NCBI GenBank assembly: GCA_014361455.1
Contig: JACIVP010000002.1
Span: 1 to 64,000 of the forward strand
DNA: 64,000 bases
DNA from: Candidatus Methanosuratincola sp.
GTDB taxonomy: Archaea; Thermoproteota; Methanomethylicia; Methanomethylicales; Methanomethylicaceae
Reading direction: 5' to 3'
Positions within the stretch are counted from its first letter, which is position 1. Every line of letters begins with the position of its first letter. The notes beneath the pieces were generated by a model. That model did not search any database and was not told the DNA's origin. It was given only the letters and a program-made list of their open reading frames with translations. Positions 17,437 through 25,964 of this stretch are shown piece by piece. A program made the position numbers and the translations under genes.

Positions 17437-18098
17437 GCAACACCCCGTTTGGCCTGCATTATTTTGTCACATACTCTGACAGCCTCAGGCGCATTGGCGC
17501 CATATCCGTCTGCACCGATTTTCTCAGCAAATTCAGTTGTGACCGGCCCACCCCCGATTATGACGCTTACATCCGCTCTCAGCCTTGCTTGAGTGAGCAA
17601 ATCCATTAGTTCGGGCATGCCCATCATCGATGTCGTCATCAAGGCAGATAAGGCAACTATATCTGGCTTCTCGTCCCGAATCGTCTCGACAAACTGGTTC
17701 ATAGGGACGTCCCTGCCCATGTCAATTACTGTATAACCAGCGACCTCTAGCAAAATCCTTACTATGTTCTTGCCGATGTCGTGGACGTCCCCTTCCATCA
17801 CCCCAATGACGACCTTCCCAGGCACTTTTGATTTGTCGACCTTTATGTGGGGTTTGAGTATATCTATGGCCTGACTCATAGCATCTGCAGAAAGGAGTAT
17901 TTCAGGTACGAATGCCTCGCCATTGTCATATCTTTTGCTCATTTCTTCCATTCCCTTGGCGCATCCCTCCATAAGTGCCTTGTAGGGGTCGATTCCAGCC
18001 TTCAGAACTTCGTGCGAATACTTTATGCAAGCTTCTCCATCGCCCGCAACGACAGCTTTTGTAAGCCCTTCCAGAATTTCTTTTTCCGACATGGTCAT
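17433..18098 (-). CDS. methyltransferase corrinoid protein (MtaC/MtbC/MttC family)
   Basis: 221 residues: an N-terminal helical cap domain (EILEGLTKAVVAGDGEA) and a Rossmann B12 domain with GDVHDIGKNIV, whose His106 is the lower cobalt ligand, followed by the SALMTTSM and GGGPVT motifs. It carries the methyl group between a substrate methyltransferase and the MtaA-like enzyme downstream. An AT-rich promoter with AATTATATATG lies near 18138-18148. A second ATG two codons in (18092) is an alternative start. Confidence 0.92.
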   Translation of the reverse strand: MTMSEKEILEGLTKAVVAGDGEACIKYSHEVLKAGIDPYKALMEGCAKGMEEMSKRYDNGEAFVPEILLSADAMSQAIDILKPHIKVDKSKVPGKVVIGVMEGDVHDIGKNIVRILLEVAGYTVIDMGRDVPMNQFVETIRDEKPDIVALSALMTTSMMGMPELMDLLTQARLRADVSVIIGGGPVTTEFAEKIGADGYGANAPEAVRVCDKIMQAKRGVA

Positions 18099-18756
18099 AA
18101 AAGAACCACTGATGATTTATTTAGCATTCACCACATATATAATTATTTGTAAATTTTAGTTTGCAATTAAAATTTTGTGAAATTGATCACATTTTTTATT
18201 AAATTATTACCCAAGTATACAACCCGGATGCTTATTGTGCTAGGCCGGGGAAGGAACTTTGCATTCAAGTTGTATAGATAAAAACGGCAGGAACGGCGTC
18301 AGACCAAGGTCTTCTAACTTCATTGCATCCTCATTAGCAGTAATTTTTCCCTTTTTCAGCAAGGTCCAGCTTATAATTTTATAGCGCCTCGGGCAGCCAC
18401 CAGAAGCAATTATCCAGATGCCCCAACGATGTCCCTTCCAAGTCTTCTGGGTGAACATGTGGCGGCAGGCTTCAAAGTCTCGGAGACATCAGGAAGCGTA
18501 AGAGCATCGGCGCAGACGGCGACGCTTGAGAAGGTCTCCCCCGACAGCTGAGATCATCTGGGACTGGCTTACATCCGAAGGCTACGGATGTAATGTCACC
18601 GCACCCGACGATGACAACCCAGTGACCATCGAAATGGTTGAAGGCCATTGCTGACGCCTAGAAACTTCAGGTCCCGGGCGTCCTAATGCTATATACACAT
18701 ACACATATACATACACACATACACATATGCAGGGTAATACCAGAATCGCCCCCAGG
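18099..18756. other. 658-bp intergenic region with a gene relic and a microsatellite
   Basis: 18100-18230 is AT-rich promoter sequence for the corrinoid gene. At about 18540-18654 the plus strand encodes a well-composed tail, AEIIWDWLTSEGYGCNV...EMVEGHC-stop, with no intact start and frame breaks upstream, suggesting a decayed small gene. 18690-18729 is a TA/CA dinucleotide-rich simple repeat. Confidence 0.35.
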
Positions 18757-19446
18757 TCAAAGGGCATCGACGAGGCGCGGGACGTCTAGCAAAGACTCGG
18801 CGATCAAGTCTGCCCCGCTCTCACGTAGGGCATCGTTGAATATCCCGATTGTAAGCCCAATGGTCTTCGTGCCGGCAGCCTTTCCGGCCTCGATATCGGT
18901 CGGCATGTCACCCACCATTACTGCCTGGTCGGGACAGACCCCCATCTTCCTGAGGGCATACACGACTGGATCAGGGTGGGGTTTCCCCCTGCCCACCAGA
19001 TCCCTGGAGACGATCACATCGAAATAAAGATCGATCGAATGACGCTTCAGGACATAGGATGCCTCTTTGTAGCTGCGTGTGGTAACTATCCCCAGCGCCA
19101 TGCCCCTGCCCTTGAGCGTTTCGAGCACCTCACTTGCGCCGGGGAAGAGCGGGGAGGCAAAGAAGGCGTCTCTGAAGGAACGGTAAGCGAACACGATCAT
19201 CGCGGCTCTCTTGTGCGGGACCATCCCAAGGTAGTGTCCGACCCTCCAAAGCATCCGGAGGCCGTCAAAAGGGGAATGCCCCTGCAGCAGGATCTTCCGC
19301 AGGTTCTCGGCAACGTCCTTCTTGCCGGTTTCGGTTACATTGATCCCAAGCCTCTCCACGGTCCCGATAAATATGCCCTCTATCGGCACTATACAGTCTA
19401 GGAGGGTGCCGTCGAGATCGAAGAGGACTGCGGATAACACTGCCAA
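18757..19446 (-). CDS. HAD-superfamily hydrolase (phosphoglycolate phosphatase-like)
   Basis: 229 residues. Motif I FDLDGTLLD, motif II VTTRS, motif III Lys in GRGKPHPDP, and motif IV GDMPTDIEAG are all present, with a helical cap in between, so it is an active haloacid-dehalogenase-type phosphatase. The substrate is not evident. It starts with TTG, or two codons later with GTG. It is transcribed alone. Confidence 0.88.
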   Translation of the reverse strand: MAVLSAVLFDLDGTLLDCIVPIEGIFIGTVERLGINVTETGKKDVAENLRKILLQGHSPFDGLRMLWRVGHYLGMVPHKRAAMIVFAYRSFRDAFFASPLFPGASEVLETLKGRGMALGIVTTRSYKEASYVLKRHSIDLYFDVIVSRDLVGRGKPHPDPVVYALRKMGVCPDQAVMVGDMPTDIEAGKAAGTKTIGLTIGIFNDALRESGADLIAESLLDVPRLVDAL

Positions 19447-19623
19447 TCACTGTGGTGATTATTCAGTTTCTGGAGCATAATTGTTTTGCGCCATCAGAGC
19501 TGCTGGCATCCACAGTAGTTCATGGTCCCGGGATGCGCGTCAAGGCATGACCGATGAAGGCTTGACACCCTACGCGATTGAAACCACTCCCTTCTCGAAA
19601 TGGGCCCCCAGCCGATAAAAATT

Positions 19624-19702
19624 GAAAAGAAAGAAAGAAAGAAAGAAAGAAAGGAAGGAAGGAAGGAAGGAAGGAAGGAAGGAAGGAAGGAAGGAAGGAA
19701 GA
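19624..19702. repeat. tetranucleotide microsatellite (GAAA)n(GGAA)n
   Basis: About six GAAA units run directly into about twelve to thirteen GGAA units with no interruption. The tract lies just upstream of the TATA-like element of the DUF2111 gene. Translated in the DUF2111 frame it gives an artificial Lys/Glu/Gly/Arg repeat that I do not regard as protein. Confidence 0.9.
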
Positions 19703-19710
19703 ACAAAAAA

Positions 19711-19719
19711 TAAAGTATA
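19711..19719 (+). promoter_or_regulatory. TATA box of the DUF2111 gene
   Basis: TAAAGTATA preceded by an A-rich stretch; predicts transcription from about 19740, 20 bases before the chosen TTG start. Confidence 0.45.
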
Positions 19720-19759
19720 TCAACACCAGCGGCTAGACTTTAACTGGGGCAATCGGATC

Positions 19760-20113
19760 TTGAAGATCACGAAGAGCTCGACCCCCGAGGATCTCGAGAT
19801 CCTCGGGCTGGCAGTGCATGAGCTGACCAACGGGATGCCCGTGACCGCCAGATCCAAAGAGAGAAAAGGGATCAGGATCGAGAGCGGGAGGGTCATCGAC
19901 CGCGAATACACCGGCCCAGTCCTCGAAGAGGTGCTGGAGAAGGGGGAGATCGTGAGGAAGGTCCCCGCAACTGGAGTCTACAAAGGCCTTCCGGTTGTGG
20001 TGGTCCCCTTGAAGGATGAGGGGGAGACCGCCGCAGCCATCGGCGTGGTCGACGTTACTTTCGGAGTCTATAGCGAGGTAAACATCATCGGGCGGAGGAG
20101 GCCCTCGAAGTAG
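19760..20113 (+). CDS. DUF2111-like protein
   Basis: About 117 residues. It resembles the DUF2111 family, conserved mainly in methanogens and of unknown function (ELTNGMPVTARSKERKGIR, GVYKGLPVVVVPL, AIGVVDVTFG). The frame stays open upstream to 19622, but that part is the microsatellite; the TTG at 19760 fits the TATA box. The 3' end overlaps the convergent ECF gene by 29 bp. Confidence 0.7.
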   Translation: MKITKSSTPEDLEILGLAVHELTNGMPVTARSKERKGIRIESGRVIDREYTGPVLEEVLEKGEIVRKVPATGVYKGLPVVVVPLKDEGETAAAIGVVDVTFGVYSEVNIIGRRRPSK

Positions 20114-20717
20114 CAGCTGTTCCAAGGGCACGCCTGGAGAGCCCCGCTGAGAATGTTATGAACCAAGCCAAGCCTATATCAATTGCTCCTTGGGTCACGT
20201 TCATTGCTGAAACGAACCCTATAAAGCCCCATATGGATCCGAGGAACATCGTGTTTATCACATCCTCTATCGGCATCGACATGAAAATCGGGATCGCCCA
20301 GTAGTAATTGAGCGCGAATGCGACCAGGCAACGGAACCCGATTGCAGCCACGGAGGCGATCAGGAGGACTGGCAGAGGAAAAGCCTTGGGGTTCTCCCCT
20401 TTTGCCCACCTGCAGGCAAAGATGCCCAAAACGACGACCATCGCAACGGTCGAGAAGAACTTCATTGTAGCGCCCACGAAGTTTGCAAAGCCGAAGGCGG
20501 TGAGTATGAGATACATTCCGATCGCGGTGACCGTTGCATACCTTGCCCCCAATATGAAGAATGCCAGCAAGACGGGGAGCGCGACGAAGTCGATCGACAT
20601 CCCCCATGGTGCCCTCAGGGGCAGTGCCTGGTTGATCATCTCTAATACGGGAACCAGCGCAATCATGAGGGACACAACGGAGACTTTGTAAGCCCTGGAC
20701 TCGAACCTACTCATCAT
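20085..20717 (-). CDS. ECF transporter substrate-binding (S) component-like membrane protein
   Basis: About 210 residues with five to six membrane segments (YKVSVVSLMIALVPVLEMI, VALPVLLAFFILGARYA, AIGMYLILTAFGFANF, FSTVAMVVVLGIF and later ones). The pattern fits an ECF-type S component that captures a vitamin and is energised by a shared EcfAT module, which is not in the window. The vitamin is unknown. Confidence 0.7.
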   Translation of the reverse strand: MMSRFESRAYKVSVVSLMIALVPVLEMINQALPLRAPWGMSIDFVALPVLLAFFILGARYATVTAIGMYLILTAFGFANFVGATMKFFSTVAMVVVLGIFACRWAKGENPKAFPLPVLLIASVAAIGFRCLVAFALNYYWAIPIFMSMPIEDVINTMFLGSIWGFIGFVSAMNVTQGAIDIGLAWFITFSAGLSRRALGTAATSRASSAR

Positions 20718-20792
20718 GACCACGCCTATGGATAAGGATTCCTAGAATTTAAGAGTATCTACTCAAAAAAGAGTATAAAAAATCGGAAGGGG

Positions 20793-21536
20793 CTATTTAG
20801 ATCGCTTCCCATACGGGCAGACCTTGATGCACATCCCGCAGACGGTCACAGCGAAATCCCCGATCCCGGGCTTCTTCGAGAGGAGTTCTTTCATCGTGCT
20901 CAGCCTTGTGGAGCACTTCTTCGAGTCAAAAATGTCTTCGCGGGACTCGGGCCTTGTTTTGAACTCGCGATATGAGAGGGCATTCGAAGGGCATGAAAGG
21001 ATGCATAGGCGGCAATCCCCGCACTTGTTGTCCATGGGGATCCCAGCCTCCAGCTCCAGGTCTGTGAGGACTGTCCCTAGGCGCACCCTGGGCCCAAAGC
21101 CGGGCGTAACGAGGAGGTTGTTTCTGCCGATCCACCCGATCCCTGCAGCGAGGGCGAATGCTTTGTGGGAGACATGCCCCAGCTCGTTCGCCACATCAAC
21201 TTTCATGCTCGAGGGGACTACCAGCGATTCCCCTCCAAGGGAAACCATGGTCGAAGCGACTCGCATGCCTATCAGGTCAAGCAGCTGGTTCGCAGTCTTG
21301 TAAGCCCAGGCGTACATCCTGCCAGGATCAGATGCTGTGATCATCTCGAAAACATGCCCTGGGAGTGCCACAGCGTAGGAGACTGCAGATCTGAAACCGT
21401 CTAGCACTAACCCGTCGTAGGCAGGGAGATCCTTGATCTGCCACAAGTCAGCGACTCCGGCTATTGAAGCCCCAGCCTCGATCGCGGTAGCCGTGATTCT
21501 TTTTGTAAGGGCGCTTTTTTCCAAGGGGTACACCAA
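20793..21536 (-). CDS. 4Fe-4S double-cluster protein, QueG-like
   Basis: 247 residues. The C-terminal half has two ferredoxin-like cluster motifs, CGDCRLCILSCP and CGMCIKVCP, and the middle part (IGWIGRNNLLVTPGFGPRVRLG) matches the epoxyqueuosine reductase superfamily. Archaeal members are shorter and probably not QueG itself; a corrinoid-linked reductase role is possible. Starts with TTG at 21536. Divergent from hsp20. Confidence 0.75.
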   Translation of the reverse strand: MVYPLEKSALTKRITATAIEAGASIAGVADLWQIKDLPAYDGLVLDGFRSAVSYAVALPGHVFEMITASDPGRMYAWAYKTANQLLDLIGMRVASTMVSLGGESLVVPSSMKVDVANELGHVSHKAFALAAGIGWIGRNNLLVTPGFGPRVRLGTVLTDLELEAGIPMDNKCGDCRLCILSCPSNALSYREFKTRPESREDIFDSKKCSTRLSTMKELLSKKPGIGDFAVTVCGMCIKVCPYGKRSK

Positions 21537-21636
21537 GCTAACAATGTGTTGAATTTGTTTTTAAACTTAAACGGATATGCAAAGGATCAAAATGTTGAAA
21601 TTTATCCGATGCGGATCTGATCTGGGGGTTACAAAA

Positions 21637-22242
21637 ATGTCGTGGGATGAGTGGTACAGGAAGAGGCTAATGCCTTTCTTCGGCAGCGACTTCATGAGGT
21701 TCAGGGATCTAGACGATTGGTTCGCAGAGATGGAAGCGCAGATGGAGAGGATGTTCAAGGAATTTGAGGGGAGGGTACCCGAAAAGCTCGTGAGGGAGAG
21801 GCGGCTTCCGGGTGGCGGTGTCGTTAAGGAGATGGGCCCATTCGTCTACGGCTTTTCGGTCACGTTGGGTCCGGACAGGAAGCCAGTGATCACAGAGTTC
21901 GGGAACATGAAGCCGTCAGGCAGATCCCCTTGGAAGCCTGCCTTCAAAATCAAGGAGGAAAGGGAGCCTCTTGTTGATATAATCGAGGAAGAGAACGAGA
22001 TCAGAGTGGTGGCAGAGCTGCCCGGTGTGGAGAAGGATGACATACACATCTATGCCACCGAGAAGACCGTCACTATCGATGTTTCCGGAAAGGAGCGAAG
22101 CTACTACAAGGAGCTGGAGCTTCCGGTCGAAATCGATCCCCGTAAATCCAAGTCGAACTACAAGAACGGGATCCTTGAGGTGATCCTGTCCAAGAAAAAT
22201 GGGGCCAAGAAATCCAAAGGCGAGTCGATCCCGATCGAGTGA
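21637..22242 (+). CDS. small heat-shock protein, Hsp20 family
   Basis: About 201 residues from the ATG at 21637, which has GGGGG upstream. An extended N-terminal region rich in Met, Phe and Arg is followed by the alpha-crystallin domain (EPLVDIIEEENEIRVVAELPGVEKDDI ... YKNGILEVILSK). The C-terminal I-x-I/V anchor appears as SIPIE. ATP-independent chaperone that holds unfolding proteins. Confidence 0.9.
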   Translation: MSWDEWYRKRLMPFFGSDFMRFRDLDDWFAEMEAQMERMFKEFEGRVPEKLVRERRLPGGGVVKEMGPFVYGFSVTLGPDRKPVITEFGNMKPSGRSPWKPAFKIKEEREPLVDIIEEENEIRVVAELPGVEKDDIHIYATEKTVTIDVSGKERSYYKELELPVEIDPRKSKSNYKNGILEVILSKKNGAKKSKGESIPIE

Positions 22243-22386
22243 GTGCCGGGCGGCATCCCTCCCCTTTTTATTTAATAATGGGCACCAAGGGATCTTCAAT
22301 AAGGGTTTCTGAACGAATGGACGGGTGGGCAGAAGGGCGGGCAGGCGGAAAAGAAAAAGGTCGCCCGCATGCTACATGGATGGAGG

Positions 22387-23142
22387 TCAATCTGTCTCTA
22401 ATTTCATGAGGCGTTTGAACCTGATGGCGTCCTCGCCCATGCTCACGTTGTTGAACATGACATAGGTCTTTGATTCAGGGTAAGAGGAGACGGTCGATGC
22501 CAACGCCAAGAGGTCCCCATCAGTGTACTTGTACCCATAGTTCGTCTCGCCTTCGCCAACCCCGTGCAGCCTGAAATAGACCGCCTCAGACTCGAGGGCA
22601 GGAAGCCTTCTGAAAGGGTCGACGACGTGGACAAGGGACAGGCGCTCGCAGACCCTCCTTACTGCATCAGGGTGCTGGTTCCAGTTACCCCTGGGTTCCC
22701 AGCCCAGCGTGAGGGATAATCTCTCTACTTTTGAAAGGAAAGCGATCATTTCTGACTCGGCCTTTTCATTGCAAACAAAGCTCGGGGGAGTCTGCATGAC
22801 CACAAAACGGCTTCCTAGGGCGCGGCACTCGTTCAGGATGATGTCCCACGCCCTGAAGTTCTCAGGGGTCGGGCGGAGGTACCCAAAACTGCATGGGTCG
22901 CCCAATTCAGGCATCTTCCCAGCCCTCCTCCACGTTAGGCTCGAGATCGGATGAGTGATTGCCTGCCAAGCCTTGACCACGAACTCGAACCCCTCCGGCG
23001 CATCCTCCCTGTACCTCTCCAAGGTCCATAGGGGCACTGGTCTGTAGAAAGTGCTCTGCAGCTCCACCACATCGAACTCCTTGAAATAAGCGCCCCTACC
23101 CCCTCTGATCCCCCACCCACACGTTCCGATCCTGAGGATCAA
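22387..23142 (-). CDS. DUF72 (YecE) family protein
   Basis: 251 residues from a TTG start. It begins RIGTCGW, with VELQSTFYRPV and FEFVVKAWQAITH, then ETNYGYKYTDGDL near the C-terminus; all are DUF72 hallmarks. TIM-barrel-like fold; function unknown, sometimes linked to nucleic-acid or iron-sulfur metabolism. Confidence 0.88.
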   Translation of the reverse strand: MILRIGTCGWGIRGGRGAYFKEFDVVELQSTFYRPVPLWTLERYREDAPEGFEFVVKAWQAITHPISSLTWRRAGKMPELGDPCSFGYLRPTPENFRAWDIILNECRALGSRFVVMQTPPSFVCNEKAESEMIAFLSKVERLSLTLGWEPRGNWNQHPDAVRRVCERLSLVHVVDPFRRLPALESEAVYFRLHGVGEGETNYGYKYTDGDLLALASTVSSYPESKTYVMFNNVSMGEDAIRFKRLMKLETD

Positions 23143-23225
23143 GAAGACTCCACTAGATCTAGATCCGGGTCAGGGACAATATCTTTTTTGGGAGGATCAG
23201 ATCCCGATCAGTTCGGGGGCTTGGA

Positions 23226-23558
23226 TTGTCTCTGGGGAAGAAGGTTGTGGTTGAATTCAGCATCGTGCCCGTGGGGACCAGAGGGACGAGCCTGAGCGTT
23301 TACGTTGCGAAGGCTTGCGAAGCAGTTGAGAGGGCAGGAGCCAAATACCAACTGACCCCGATGGGCACCGTCTTTGAGGCGGACTCATTGGACCAAGCTT
23401 TCGACGTGATCAGGGCTGCCCATGAGGCGGTACTAGGGTCCGGGACAAAGAGGGTGCTTACGAGCATCAGGATAGACGACAGGAGGGACAAGGAGAGGAC
23501 AATGGAGGACAAAGTCAGGGTGGTAGAGGATAGGCTCAGTAAACAATGTCCCCATTGA
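23226..23558 (+). CDS. thiamine-binding / MTH1187-YkoF family protein
   Basis: 110 residues: VVEFSIVPVGTRGTSLSVYVAKA and LTPMGTVFEAD are typical of the MTH1187/DUF77 family, a ferredoxin-like fold that binds thiamine or a related ligand. TTG at 23226 or GTG at 23250 (better placed behind GGGGAAGAAGG) may be the start. The 3' end overlaps the convergent ATPase pseudogene by 23 bp. Confidence 0.8.
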   Translation: MSLGKKVVVEFSIVPVGTRGTSLSVYVAKACEAVERAGAKYQLTPMGTVFEADSLDQAFDVIRAAHEAVLGSGTKRVLTSIRIDDRRDKERTMEDKVRVVEDRLSKQCPH

Positions 23559-24255
23559 TGAAACGCATGGTTCTTGGGTCGATGGGGTTGCTGAAAAAGG
23601 ATGGGGCATCCTGTTCTTCGATGATCTCGCCTTCGAGGAGGAGTGCGATCCACCCAGCCAGCCGCTTGGCTTGGAAGATGTTGTGAGTGACCAGGATAAT
23701 TGTCTTGCCTTGGAGGTTGGCGTCCCTGAGCGCATTCTCAATAATAAGCGTGTTGGCAGGATCGAGGTTCGCAGTTGGCTCGTCGAGCAGCATGAGCGCT
23801 GGGTCGTATACGAGCGCGCGCCAGGGCGACCCGCTGTGCTTCCCCTCCAGAGAGAGTCGGTGCATTTCTTTTGCCAATGGATTCAGCTGAACTGCCTCGA
23901 GCATCTTTAAGACGCGTTCACACAGTTCGCTGCCAGAAACGCCTCTGAACTTCAGACTATAGGCGACATTCTCGTAAACTGAGGCATTGAAGAGCACGGG
24001 GTTTTGGAAGACCATTCCTACGTTACGCCTGATTGATTGGATGTTTCCCTCATCGAGTTGAGTGCCGTCAATTCGGATTTTGCCAGTGTCTGGAAACTCG
24101 AGACCATTGATCAGCTTGAGGAGTGTTGTCTTTCCTGATCCGTTTGGCCCAATTATGGAAAAAAGCGCCCTTTCTATAAATTAAAAGAGACGCCCTTAAG
24201 CACCTCTCTATCAGAATACCTCTTACGGACAAAATCGACTTCAAGATACCCCACT
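23536..24255 (-). pseudogene. tungstate/molybdate ABC transporter ATPase, frameshifted
   Basis: Read from a GTG at 24255, the frame gives GYLEVDFVRKRYSDREVLKGVSFNL and then hits a stop. In another frame the sequence continues LFSIIGPNGSGKTTLL (Walker A) and on to the Q-loop VFQNP, LSLEGKHSG (signature LSGG-like but altered) and MLLDEPTANLDP (Walker B). An indel near 24175 separates the start from the catalytic core. An intact 160-residue fragment begins at 24015 but lacks Walker A. The gene belongs with the broken permease upstream. Confidence 0.8.
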
Positions 24256-24272
24256 GGAACCCGCCCGCCTCC

Positions 24273-24745
24273 TAAACCGTCTGTCTCCTATAGCGCATCT
24301 GAAGGGCAGTCAACAACAGATTCACGCAAAGGGCAAGGATCAACAGGATTATCCCCAATGCTATTGCCAAAGCAAAATCCTCTGTGTTTGTGTAGAACAT
24401 TATGGCGGGCGTTAAAGCCCATGTATAGCCAAGGAGGTTCCCTCACACCATCATTATAGCGCCAACTTTAGAGATCGCAACCCCGAATGCAGCTATGATC
24501 CCGATGATGAGCCCGATTCTGCTCTCCTTCAGCAGGACGCGCGCCTCCCAGAATTCTGGCGCAGACAGCGAAATCAAGGTCTCTCTGAGGCTCGGGTTGA
24601 GAGACAATACTGAAGAGATCGTAATCCCGCATACGACAGGGAAGGTCAGCATGGTCTGGGCGATCACCATTGCATTCGGGGTGTAGAGTAGCCTCAGAAA
24701 GCCAAACGGGCCTGCGGACGAAAGCAAGAGATATTCTTGGTCCAT
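24273..24745 (-). pseudogene. TupB-type tungstate ABC transporter permease, truncated and with a nonsense codon
   Basis: The frame reads FGFLRLLYTPNAMVIAQT ... SKVGAIMMV, then TGA at 24443-24445, then continues without shift as GNLLGYTWALTPAIMFY ... to a TAG at 24273. The expected residue at the TGA is Gly (MMVGGN), so one GGA-to-TGA change explains the stop. The N-terminal half of the permease is missing upstream. No substrate-binding protein gene is present. Confidence 0.8.
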
Positions 24746-24867
24746 GATAGACCAAGGGAAGACAATTTCGTAGCGTCTGGTAATGGCACGCTCAGAGTCA
24801 CAGTGATGTACAATGACTTTGTCTTGGTAGGTCCTCCGGACGATCCTGCCGATGCTTCGGGCTGAAG

Positions 24868-24891
24868 CGCTATATTCTTTGATATATAATG
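24868..24891. promoter_or_regulatory. ModE-like operator
   Basis: CGCTATAT-TCTTTG-ATATATAATG closely matches the bacterial ModE consensus (CGCTATAT-spacer-ATATAACG) as I know it. It overlaps the AT-rich core between the modE gene (plus) and the transporter remnants (minus), so it is placed to control both. Confidence 0.65.
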
Positions 24892-24926
24892 TTTACTATT
24901 TATAGCCATGCAACTAATTTCATCTT

Positions 24927-25964
24927 ATGGAGCCAAAATTCCAAGTATGGCTGGAGGAGGGAGGCAGGTATATCATAGGAGAGAAGGAGGCAAGGATCCT
25001 TGAGGGGATACGCAGGCATGGCTCCATAATGGCAGCAGCAAAATCGGTAGGAGTCACGTATGCACATGCATGGAACCTGATAGAGAACCTCTCCCTGAGA
25101 GTCGGTGGACCGATCGTCTCTGCCAAGAGGGGAGGGGAATCGGGAGGGGGATCGGTGCTGACAAAGACAGGGGAAGAGCTCCTTTCAAAGTACCTGGAGG
25201 TTGAGGGGAGCGTCGCAGCATACTTGGGAACGCCAAGGAAGCGTGTCTTCCCCAAAGTTAAAGTGGCAGACCTGGTGATCGTCGGAAGCAGCTGCGTCGG
25301 GTTGAAGAAACTTGCCAAGCTGATCGAGGGTATCTCTGTCGAGATCGTAGAAGTTGGTTCTACCGCAGGTATGACGGCGGTGATGCTGGGGGAGGCAGAT
25401 CTTGCAGGGATCCACCTCTACGATGAATACACAAAGACCTACAATCTCCCCTACCTGGGCAGGACGTGGCCGCCTGGCATGGCTGTGCTGATAAAGGGGT
25501 ACGTAAGGGAGCAGGGCTTGATTGTCAGGAAGGGTAATCCGATGGGGATAACGTCGCTTAGGAAGGCGGCTGAGCTTGGTGCTACAATAGTAAACAGGAA
25601 CCTTGGGTCAGGCACCAGGGACCTTTTGGAGAGGATGATGAAACAGGAAGGGGTAGGGTCTTCAGAGCTTAAGGGATATAGCCACGAGGTTAGGACGCAT
25701 GAGGAGGTGGCTATGGCAGTGAAGGATGGGAAGGCGGACGTGGGGATAGGGATCAGAGCGGCTGCTGAGGCACTCGATCTCGGGTTTCAGAAGATCTGTG
25801 AAGAGGAATTCGATTTCGTCTGCGAGAGGAGGAGGCTGAACAAAAAAGGTGTGCAGGCATTCGTAAATGCGCTCCGGAGCGGGGAGTTCAGGATCAGGCT
25901 CAAGCAAGTGCCCGGATTCCGCTGCACCGATGAGACGGGGAACATTATAGAAGTCAAGGGCTGA
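24927..25964 (+). CDS. ModE-type HTH regulator fused to a PBP-like ligand domain
   Basis: 345 residues. Residues about 1-105 form the ModE winged helix (GIRRHGSIMAAAKSVGVTYAHAWNLIENL). Residues about 110-335 form a periplasmic-binding-protein-like domain (GSTAGMTAVMLGEADLAGIHL, VNRNLGSGTRDLLERMM, GKADVGIGIRAAAE), which senses molybdate or tungstate in such regulators. The gene is intact, while the adjacent transporter is broken. The ModE-like operator lies just upstream. The 3' end overlaps the convergent SpoIIM gene by 11 bp. Confidence 0.9.
   Translation: MEPKFQVWLEEGGRYIIGEKEARILEGIRRHGSIMAAAKSVGVTYAHAWNLIENLSLRVGGPIVSAKRGGESGGGSVLTKTGEELLSKYLEVEGSVAAYLGTPRKRVFPKVKVADLVIVGSSCVGLKKLAKLIEGISVEIVEVGSTAGMTAVMLGEADLAGIHLYDEYTKTYNLPYLGRTWPPGMAVLIKGYVREQGLIVRKGNPMGITSLRKAAELGATIVNRNLGSGTRDLLERMMKQEGVGSSELKGYSHEVRTHEEVAMAVKDGKADVGIGIRAAAEALDLGFQKICEEEFDFVCERRRLNKKGVQAFVNALRSGEFRIRLKQVPGFRCTDETGNIIEVKG

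Noticed and set aside
19622-19759. Lys/Glu/Gly/Arg repeat N-terminus of the DUF2111 protein
   Set aside because: It is the translated microsatellite and lies upstream of the predicted promoter; the family domain starts later.
24694-24909. A minus-strand gene of 71 codons as the missing tungstate-binding protein
   Set aside because: The sequence is partly promoter and operator DNA and shows no convincing binding-protein motif; a faint SLY-T pattern is not enough.
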